Below are positions 53,873 to 60,793 of a stretch of DNA of 64,000 nucleotides, in pieces. Under the pieces are notes generated by a model, which was not told where the DNA came from, searched no databases, and saw only the letters and a list, made by a program, of their open reading frames with translations. The position numbers and the translations under genes were made by a program. The DNA is from Roseomonas sp. KE2513 (lineage in GTDB: Bacteria > Pseudomonadota > Alphaproteobacteria > Acetobacterales > Acetobacteraceae): assembly GCF_016107305.1 (NCBI RefSeq), contig NZ_RCVR01000002.1, positions 272,957 to 336,956 of the forward strand, read 5' to 3'. Positions within the stretch are counted from its first letter, which is position 1; each line of letters opens with the position of its first letter.

Positions 53873-55072
53873 ATGCTGACGATCGCCTATGTCGCGGCGA
53901 GCGACCTCGACATCGCCACCGCCTGGCTCCAGCGCGCGCTCGCCGAGGGGCGGCGGCCGGTGCTGGTGGCGGATGCGGCGGACCTGGCCGTGCTGCGCTC
54001 CCTGGGGCTGCGCTTCGGGCTGGAGCACCACACCCTGCCCGGCGACCCGAACTGGCCCGAGGCGCTCGCGCTGCGCCCACTGATGCTGCGGGTCGCGGCC
54101 GAGGGCGCGGAGGCCGTCCTGCTCTGCGATCCCGTGCCCTTCGCCATGGCCTTCCGCAACAACGAGACCGTGCCGTCTTGGACGGACCGCTTCCCCGCCG
54201 TGCGCGTGCTGCACGGTATGGGCGTGCAGGACTTCCGATTCGTCGGGCGGGATATCGACTTCAAGGCGCGCATCCCCTGGCTGCTGGACAGCCTGACTGG
54301 CAAGCACAAGGGGCAGCGCGCCTTCATCATCGGCAACGGCCCTTCGCTGCGGCAGACCGACATGTCGAAGCTGAAGGACGAGATCACCTTCGGCTCCAAC
54401 CGCTGCTTCCTCGGCTACGAGGACTGGGGTTACGCCTTCAAGTACTGGGGCATCTCCGATCGTCTGCAGATCGAGATGTACCGCGAGGAGTACGAGGCGG
54501 CGATCGACCGGGAATCGGTCAAGTTCTTCCCCTTCGAGTATCTCGACTTCCTGCGGGTGGAGAATGCCTGCCCCATCCCCGTCGCCTCCGAGCTCTTCTT
54601 CGGCGACACGAGCCCGCTCCGCTTTCCTTATTTTGCGGAGCGGCCGAGCATGGTCTTCATGGCCTTCACGGTGACGATCACGCTCATCCAGATCGCGGCG
54701 CTGATGGGCTGCCACCCGATCATCCTCGTCGGCATCGACCACAGCTACCCGATCGCCCGCGTGAAGCGGCGGGGCCAGGGCGAGGAGGCCGGGGTGAACC
54801 CGACGGCGCTCTCCTCCCCGGAGGAGCTATCCCGCAAGAGTAAGCTCGGATGGGATTTCTGGGAAGGCAATGCGGCGACGGGTGCCACGCATTTCACGGA
54901 TAAGTACACCTCAAACAAGGTGTTTGTGCCGCCGCGGACGGCGTGGTCGGAAGCGGCTTACGACTATTGCCGGTTGTGGGGGGAACGGTATGGGGTGGAG
55001 ATTGTGAATGCAACACCTGGGACGCATTTGAACAGCTTTCCACGTGTTGATTACGATCGTCTTTTCTTCTGA
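53873..55072 (+). CDS. DUF115/MptE-like protein
   Basis: This 399-residue protein contains the DUF115 signature AFIIGNGPSLRQTDMSKLKDE near residue 150, followed by SNRCFLGYEDWGYAFKYWGI and IILVGIDHSYP near 285. DUF115 is related to 6-hydroxymethylpterin diphosphokinase MptE and to Maf-type flagellin glycosyltransferases, and is common in bacterial glycan clusters. The N-terminal 145 residues are an extra alpha/beta region. The last 40 codons switch to lower-GC, T-ending codons (from about 54,920), marking the edge of the low-GC segment. The start at ATG 53873 follows the previous stop by 7 bp. Confidence 0.8.
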   Translation: MLTIAYVAASDLDIATAWLQRALAEGRRPVLVADAADLAVLRSLGLRFGLEHHTLPGDPNWPEALALRPLMLRVAAEGAEAVLLCDPVPFAMAFRNNETVPSWTDRFPAVRVLHGMGVQDFRFVGRDIDFKARIPWLLDSLTGKHKGQRAFIIGNGPSLRQTDMSKLKDEITFGSNRCFLGYEDWGYAFKYWGISDRLQIEMYREEYEAAIDRESVKFFPFEYLDFLRVENACPIPVASELFFGDTSPLRFPYFAERPSMVFMAFTVTITLIQIAALMGCHPIILVGIDHSYPIARVKRRGQGEEAGVNPTALSSPEELSRKSKLGWDFWEGNAATGATHFTDKYTSNKVFVPPRTAWSEAAYDYCRLWGERYGVEIVNATPGTHLNSFPRVDYDRLFF

Positions 55073-55214
55073 CAAAACGCGAATTGATCAAACCGTACAA
55101 GCCCACATTGATCAACGCGCGTTTTCTCGAAGATCCCATCACGGCCTTACCATTAAATCCCTGAAGATTATGTTCTCTGGGTGAGTATTGGTTTTTTGAG
55201 AAGGACTTACAAAA

Positions 55215-56141
55215 ATGGAAGGTGTGCTACCTCTAAAGGTAGGCTTAAAAGCCGTCAAAGTGGCAAATATCAAGAATGACCACAGAGATTACAGCTACAA
55301 TGTCCACGATCTTGCTCGAGCCAGAATGTTGATCTACTCAATTGAGCAATTTTGGATCGAGGAGCAATCCTTCCACCTTCACGTAATCTGTCCAGACAAT
55401 GAAATCGAACAAACGTCTCGTGCATTGAGGTCCCACAAGAAAAACCTTACTCTTAATTTTATTCCAGAAACCTTCGTTGTTCCAGAACTCACGGATTATG
55501 AAAACGTCAGCGGATGGTACAAACAACAAGTCATTAAACTTGCAGCCCACAAAGTCGTTCGGTCAGACTGGTATTTAACCCTAGATTCTGATATTTTCGC
55601 TTGCAAGAACTTTAATCACCAGTCATTTTTTTCTGGTGGAAAGCTTGTGAATGATTGGGAGCCTCGCACCATGCATCCTGTGTGGTGGGATCTTTCTGCC
55701 AAGCTTCTCGGCATTCCAGCCCATCTCGATGCTGAAGGAATGAAGCCAACACCGGTTGCCATATCTACTGAAATTTGCAAGAGGCTGCACGATTTTCTTC
55801 AATCCGTCTACAGCAATAGAGGCTGGCGACCACTTCTAGAGAACCTTGGGTGGACCGAATTTTCGCTATATAACGCCTTTATGGATCTACAAAATATAGG
55901 CAGTGATTACCACTGCACCAGTCAGCAAGTCCGGGGCGGCGGTTTAGCGATCAGATCGCCCCACTCATTCTCTACCGAGGATGGGTTCAAAAAATGGGAT
56001 CCAAAGCTTGCCAATAAAGCAACTGCGCCGGGGTTATTCATGATCTGTAATAGCATTTCGCGCGTTCACCCCGAGGCGGTTTGGAACAAGCTGCAGAGTA
56101 TGTTTTCCGATTCACCAGATTATTCCTACTTCAGCACTTGA
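55215..56141 (+). CDS. DUF6492-like glycosyltransferase
   Basis: This 308-residue protein has a GT-A-like core: a Rossmann start (RMLIYSIEQFWIEEQSFHLH), then VSGWYKQQVIKLAAHKVV and WYLTLDSDIFACKNF near residue 120, where the D-S-D motif is a metal- and sugar-nucleotide site. The GWYKQQ...DSD layout is the hallmark of DUF6492 proteins in surface-glycan loci. Codon use is low-GC and AT-ending, unlike neighbours, indicating recent transfer. An AAGGA site lies 10 bases before ATG 55215. It forms a pair with the SGNH-like gene 41 bp downstream. Confidence 0.8.
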   Translation: MEGVLPLKVGLKAVKVANIKNDHRDYSYNVHDLARARMLIYSIEQFWIEEQSFHLHVICPDNEIEQTSRALRSHKKNLTLNFIPETFVVPELTDYENVSGWYKQQVIKLAAHKVVRSDWYLTLDSDIFACKNFNHQSFFSGGKLVNDWEPRTMHPVWWDLSAKLLGIPAHLDAEGMKPTPVAISTEICKRLHDFLQSVYSNRGWRPLLENLGWTEFSLYNAFMDLQNIGSDYHCTSQQVRGGGLAIRSPHSFSTEDGFKKWDPKLANKATAPGLFMICNSISRVHPEAVWNKLQSMFSDSPDYSYFST

Positions 56142-56182
56142 GTGTGTTGAGCTCATAAAACACGAACAGTTTGAGGTGCAGT

Positions 56183-57265
56183 ATGAAGGTAGCGATAATC
56201 GGCACATCCAATTCCATTGGGCCTAAAAGCTATGTTCGATCACTCGCAAGCAGTAGCCTAGTGACTCAGGTTGACAACTTCTCGCTTGGTCACAGCACAT
56301 CAGTTGTTTTGCCGCTTTCACTGCATCGGTTCGAGCCCAGCAAATTCGACTTCTGCATTTTCGATTTTGCAGTTAACGAAGAAGGAATGATAAGGAGTCA
56401 CCCAGAAAGAGCAGATCAGATCGCGCAGCGTTTGAGCGGTATGTTGGAGCGTTTTCATGGCACGTCATGCGTTCCAGTTATTCTAATCATGCCGTGTCAC
56501 TTGGGGCTAAACCAGGAGTGCCTTGGACGCAAATTGTATATAGAGTTTGCGACAAACAATAATCTACCGTTTTTTGATGGATATGAGTATTTGGAGCAAC
56601 TTCAAGCTGGCTCCGTTTTATCCCACATGGACCTTTTTCGTGATCCTGACCACATTGCACAATGGCCAGCTTACGCGCTAGGATTCATTTTGGCGAAACA
56701 ACTGAACTGGTTAAAGGAACAGCATATACATCTTGGCTCGAAGCTCACTCGCCTCCCGGAATTTACCTACTTGCGTGCGGCGACCGAATTGACCGATCTG
56801 CCAGGAGACGTTATTCATCGGCGCAATAGTTTAGTTGCAGATTCGTTTCTAAAGTTGAGTGGAGTAGCAACACACGAGATAAGGTTATCCCGCCCTGGAA
56901 CTTTGATCGGCCTAGGTTTAGACCTTGCAGGCACTAATGCCCGCATTGCACTTTCAAGTGGAGACAAGCGGGTGCTTCTGGACTTCGGCACGAATTACTT
57001 CGATCCGACCGGGGAGAAAATGACATTTGTTGTGAGGCCCGTATTTCCGCAACTGCCAGTTGACACTTCTTTTCAGATCACGACCGTACAACGCGAGTCT
57101 ATAAGATGTTCTGACCTTTACTTGCATGGATTTTCTATTCAAATGCTAGAGCGTCCGTCGAAAGTACTCAGCATCTCCCCAACCGAAATCGATTTAGCTG
57201 GTTTGGTCCAGCGGAATGACATTAGAGAAGGCATTCTAGCTGCACAGGCACTTCTACGAAAGTAA
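56183..57265 (+). CDS. SGNH/GDSL-hydrolase-like protein
   Basis: This 360-residue protein starts at ATG 56183 behind a GAGGT site. The N-terminal 190 residues resemble an SGNH hydrolase: VAIIGTSNSIGPKSY (block I region with Ser), FDFCIFDFAVNEEGM (block with Asn), VILIMPCHLG, and a final DLFRDPDHIAQWPAYALG containing D-x-x-H. SGNH proteins in glycan clusters often add or remove O-acetyl groups. The C-terminal 170 residues are beta-rich. The GTSNS motif replaces the classical GDS, so activity is not certain. Codon use is low-GC as in the gene before it. Confidence 0.65.
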   Translation: MKVAIIGTSNSIGPKSYVRSLASSSLVTQVDNFSLGHSTSVVLPLSLHRFEPSKFDFCIFDFAVNEEGMIRSHPERADQIAQRLSGMLERFHGTSCVPVILIMPCHLGLNQECLGRKLYIEFATNNNLPFFDGYEYLEQLQAGSVLSHMDLFRDPDHIAQWPAYALGFILAKQLNWLKEQHIHLGSKLTRLPEFTYLRAATELTDLPGDVIHRRNSLVADSFLKLSGVATHEIRLSRPGTLIGLGLDLAGTNARIALSSGDKRVLLDFGTNYFDPTGEKMTFVVRPVFPQLPVDTSFQITTVQRESIRCSDLYLHGFSIQMLERPSKVLSISPTEIDLAGLVQRNDIREGILAAQALLRK

Positions 57266-57496
57266 TCGCGGGGCAAAGCATGGACCAACAAGAACGCTCT
57301 GCGCTGCCAAATCGCGGACCTTACTAGTCACAACCCGCAATGCTATGTACGCAAGGCACTGTCGTTGTTTTACCACCAAGGCTCGCTTACATAACTCGTT
57401 ACCAACAGGCCAAGACTGCGTGCGGGAGCCTTAAGAGGAGCAGCCGGGATTGCCTTCGAAGACAGCACTCAAAATAGTCGTAAGAGGAACCGCACG

Positions 57497-59509
57497 CTGC
57501 TCCGGATCGCCTATCTAGGACCCATTTCCTTCAACACTTTTGACGATGCCGCACCTTGTCCGGCGTCATCGCTGCTGGCCGCGCTTTCTGTCGTCGCGGA
57601 GGTCACGCCTTTCCTTAGTACACGCCCTCGAGATCTGCCGCCGGAAGCGCGGCTCACCGCCTTCACCAATCCCGTCTTTCTGCCCGCGCGCCTCGGCGCC
57701 TGCCGCTGGGCCACTCTGCTCGCCCCGGGTGCCCAGCCCCTACTCCAGCCTCCCGCGCTGGCTGAGCTGGGTGGGCTTGATAGCTTTCCCGACGCCATAC
57801 GCGCCCAACTGACCGTACCCTCCGCGCTGCTGCGCCACGTCATGAACCAGCGCCGCCGAGAGCGCCTGCTCGCCCGTCTACACCTGCTGCGGCCTGCCCT
57901 CATTGTCCTAGACGGCGCAGCGGCGGCAGTGCTGGCGCCGTCCTTGCTCAGCCTCGGCTGCCCCCTTGTTTGGGCCGTGCAGCGCCGGGAGAGCACCCAT
58001 TGGTGGGAGTGCGCGGACAAGCCTCTTCTGCCCGGTCGCAAGGCTTGGCACGAAACCGCCGCCCTCGCCCTTGACGCCGCAGAGCGCTTGGCTGCCTCTC
58101 ACCTAGACGCAACCTGGTTTCCATCGTTCGACGCAGCGAAAGGCTTTGCGGACCTGATCCCGCCAGCAGCCTGGACCATCTTGCCCGAAGCGTTTGCGGG
58201 TGCTGCCCATCCTACACTCCTTGATGCCCTTCGCACGCTCGGCATCCTGGCCTGCCCACGCCCGCCCGCTCCCTTCGCCGTAACGATGGAAGGCGAAGCG
58301 CTCCGCTATAACCCACTGACGCGAATGCTCGAATGGGACCTCCCCCTGCGCGGCGCGACGGGCGCCTCGCTGCGGCTGCTCGGCGGCGAGGGGCGGGTGC
58401 TCGACCACGGCTACATTCTCCTCCACCCCACGCGCCGCGGGAGCATCCGCGCGGAGGCGAGAACCGTCCTCCCACACGACGTCACGCCGGGCGATGTCGC
58501 GATGGAGATCACCCTCCCCGACGGCACTGCCCACCGCCACCCCGCGCCCGCACCGGCGGAGGAGCGCGCCGGTCTCGTCGCGCTCCTCCCCTCGCGCGGC
58601 CGCTTCGACCTGCTTGCCTGGAGCCTGGACAAGGACGCGCCCGTGCTCCCCGAACCGATGGAGCGGGAGAGCCGGCCCATCCCGCGCCTGCCAGGCGACG
58701 CGCGGCTGCTGCGGCTGGCGATCCACCTGGCGCCGGAAGCGCCGCTCGCCATCGAGCCCGCGGCCGGCACAGGACAAGCCCTGCACCGCCCCTCCATCTG
58801 GACGCAGACGCGCCCACCCTCCTCCGCCCGGCTGCGCGACCTCGCAGGGCGACACAGCGGCGAGACCGCCTGGATCATCGGCAATGGCCCGAGCGTCCGG
58901 ACCGAAGACCTGGACGCACTGGAGGGGCGGCTGACCTTCTGCTTCAACCGCTTCCACCTCGCCCATGAGGGTACGCGGCTGAGGGCGCGCTACACGGTGA
59001 CCGGCGACCGCCAGATGATCGACGACTTCGGGGAGGAGATCGTCACCCGCTCCGGCGGCACGGTCTTCGTCGCCTCGGAGAGGCCGCCCGCGCTCACCGG
59101 CGACTACATCTGGGTGCGACAACTGCCGGTCTTTCCGCCGCTCTTCTCTTTCCAGCCGGAGGTCGGGGTCTCGCCGGGCGGGTCGTCGCTCTACGTCGCG
59201 CTGCAGCTCGGCTATATGATGGGCGTGCGGCGCTTCCTCCTCTACGGCACCGACTTCAACTTCCACTTCACCCAGGCGGCCAGTGCCGATCCCTTCCGCA
59301 GCGCGGTGGGGGACGGCAACCACTTCATTCCGAACTACCGCGCCGGCCGCGCCTGGTGCCCGCCGGCGCTCCGCGACATCACCCTCGCCTTTCTCGCGGC
59401 GCGCTGCGTAATCGAGGTAAATGGTGGGCTGATCCGCAACACGACCCGCGGCGGCCTGCTGGAGATATTTGACCGCCAGCCTTTCGAGGTCGCGCTTGCG
59501 CTCGGCTGA
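57497..59509 (+). CDS. DUF115-like protein with a non-standard start
   Basis: The frame stays coding-like from about 57497 to 59509 (670 residues). Its N-terminus, LRIAYLGPISFNTFDDA, has the beta-strand-loop pattern of a Rossmann or GT-B start. No ATG, GTG or TTG exists there; the best candidate is CTG 57497, 7 bases after AGAGGAA. The first in-frame ATG is at 57842 and would discard 115 plausible residues. The C-terminal half holds the DUF115-type AWIIGNGPSVRTEDLDALEG, FCFNRFHLAH and FLLYGTDFNFHF, paralogous to the 53873 protein. It may have lost its original start when the low-GC segment was inserted. Confidence 0.7.
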   Translation: MLRIAYLGPISFNTFDDAAPCPASSLLAALSVVAEVTPFLSTRPRDLPPEARLTAFTNPVFLPARLGACRWATLLAPGAQPLLQPPALAELGGLDSFPDAIRAQLTVPSALLRHVMNQRRRERLLARLHLLRPALIVLDGAAAAVLAPSLLSLGCPLVWAVQRRESTHWWECADKPLLPGRKAWHETAALALDAAERLAASHLDATWFPSFDAAKGFADLIPPAAWTILPEAFAGAAHPTLLDALRTLGILACPRPPAPFAVTMEGEALRYNPLTRMLEWDLPLRGATGASLRLLGGEGRVLDHGYILLHPTRRGSIRAEARTVLPHDVTPGDVAMEITLPDGTAHRHPAPAPAEERAGLVALLPSRGRFDLLAWSLDKDAPVLPEPMERESRPIPRLPGDARLLRLAIHLAPEAPLAIEPAAGTGQALHRPSIWTQTRPPSSARLRDLAGRHSGETAWIIGNGPSVRTEDLDALEGRLTFCFNRFHLAHEGTRLRARYTVTGDRQMIDDFGEEIVTRSGGTVFVASERPPALTGDYIWVRQLPVFPPLFSFQPEVGVSPGGSSLYVALQLGYMMGVRRFLLYGTDFNFHFTQAASADPFRSAVGDGNHFIPNYRAGRAWCPPALRDITLAFLAARCVIEVNGGLIRNTTRGGLLEIFDRQPFEVALALG

Positions 59510-59524
59510 AGGCGAGGACTGGCC

Positions 59525-60793
59525 ATGAGCGGCACCCTGCCGCTGCGCGCGCTCGTCCTCGCCACCGGCGAGGCGGGGGATGAGCAGACCGGGCGCGCGC
59601 TGCGGCTGGCCGCCGCCCTGGCCGCCGCCGGAGGTGAGGCGCATCTCGCCACCACTGCCCCGCCGCCGGACCCCACCGCGCTGGTAGCGGTGGCACCGGG
59701 GCGTATCCTCTTTCACCGGCTCGATGCGGTGCCGGAGGGGCTGCTCGGCGGCGCCGCGGATTGGACAGTGGTGGCGCCCACCCCCGGTACCGGCCCCGGC
59801 TTCCAGGCGGATTGCCTGGACCTTCTCGGCCGCGCCGAGACGCGGCTCGCCCTGCTCCATCCGCCGGCGGATTCCCGTCCCACCTCCGACTGGGAGGACG
59901 TGCGCCGGCTGGGTCGACTCGGCGGCCTCGTGCTCTCCCCAGGAGCGGAGAGTGCGGCGCGCACCCTGCACGCCGGCTGGGCGGAGAGGCTCCGCTTCGA
60001 GGTGTGGCACCCGCCGGCCGGCAGCCTTGCCGACCTTTCCCTCGAGGAAGCCGGCGCAAAGCTGGCGGACCTGCTACTGCGCGCCCAGCCCGTCACTAGC
60101 CCCTGCCACCCCCGCGCCGCGGGGCTCGCTGAACTCGGTCCGGCAGGGCCCGACACGGAGGCGGCGCCTGACCTTCCCGCCGAACTCCTCGGCGCCTGGG
60201 ACGATTGGGGGGGTGGCGTGCTGGTCACCCTCCAGGCAGCCTTCCCGGCGGGGACGGAGCGGTTGCGCGTGCTGGCACCGAACGGCCGCGCCGTTCCGGC
60301 CGTCTGGCGCGGGGCTGGAAGCGGCGAGTTCCCCTCCGCCGGACTTTGCCACCTGCACCTGCCCCCGCGCGGCGAGGCAGTGATCACCCCTCTCCGACAG
60401 GGCCGCCCCTGCGCGCCCGCCCTGCGCCTCCGCTTGCGCCGCGCCACCAGGTCCGGCCCCTGGCCCGCCCCGGGCTGCACGATCGAGGACGAGCGGGTGG
60501 AGGGCGCGGCGCGGCTGATCCGCGGATGGCTGCGCGCCCGGCCGGCGCCGCGCGGCCTGCTCTTCTCGCCGGACGGCGAGGCGTGGTTCCATCAGGCCCG
60601 GCTCCCGCCGCGTCCCGATCTCGGGCCAGGGGACGGCGCTTGGCCAATCCCCCCTCTCGGCCTGCAACTCCGGCTGCCTGCGGAGCCGGAGCCCCACCCG
60701 GTACGGGCGCGGCTGCTCCTGCTCGACCGCACCGGCGCAGCCTACGCTCGCCTGACCGGCTGGCCACCACGCGCGCCGGAGAGGACGGCGTGA
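59525..60793 (+). CDS. Glycosyltransferase-associated modular protein
   Basis: This 422-residue protein begins with a Rossmann-like unit (LRALVLATGEAGDEQTGRAL, then RLAAALAAAGGEAHLA) as in GT-B N-terminal halves. Residues 215-420 are beta-rich (GGVLVTLQAAFPAGTERLRV and LIRGWLRARPAPRGLLFSPD, with another GW core). The second GT-B half and donor motif are missing, so it may be inactive or an accessory protein. It lies 15 bp after the DUF115 gene and overlaps giant transferase 2 by 4 bp (GTGA). The context mirrors the 47831 gene ahead of giant transferase 1. Confidence 0.65.
   Translation: MSGTLPLRALVLATGEAGDEQTGRALRLAAALAAAGGEAHLATTAPPPDPTALVAVAPGRILFHRLDAVPEGLLGGAADWTVVAPTPGTGPGFQADCLDLLGRAETRLALLHPPADSRPTSDWEDVRRLGRLGGLVLSPGAESAARTLHAGWAERLRFEVWHPPAGSLADLSLEEAGAKLADLLLRAQPVTSPCHPRAAGLAELGPAGPDTEAAPDLPAELLGAWDDWGGGVLVTLQAAFPAGTERLRVLAPNGRAVPAVWRGAGSGEFPSAGLCHLHLPPRGEAVITPLRQGRPCAPALRLRLRRATRSGPWPAPGCTIEDERVEGAARLIRGWLRARPAPRGLLFSPDGEAWFHQARLPPRPDLGPGDGAWPIPPLGLQLRLPAEPEPHPVRARLLLLDRTGAAYARLTGWPPRAPERTA

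Larger units (their letters stand above)
55073..57496. other. Low-GC inserted segment within the glycan cluster
   Basis: The composition drops sharply from about 54.9 kb to about 57.5 kb, with A/T-ending codons unlike every other gene in the window. It carries a DUF6492-like glycosyltransferase and an SGNH-like protein, and no integrase or IS. The 231 bp at 57266-57496 contain no convincing gene and end in the abnormal 5' end of the next gene. This is a likely horizontal acquisition by homologous exchange at a glycan locus. Confidence 0.75.

Noticed and set aside
50938..53874. 978-codon open frame antisense to giant transferase 1
   Set aside because: It mirrors the high GC third-position bias of the sense gene, its product is a low-complexity mix of Arg, Gly and Ala, and it has no ribosome-binding site.
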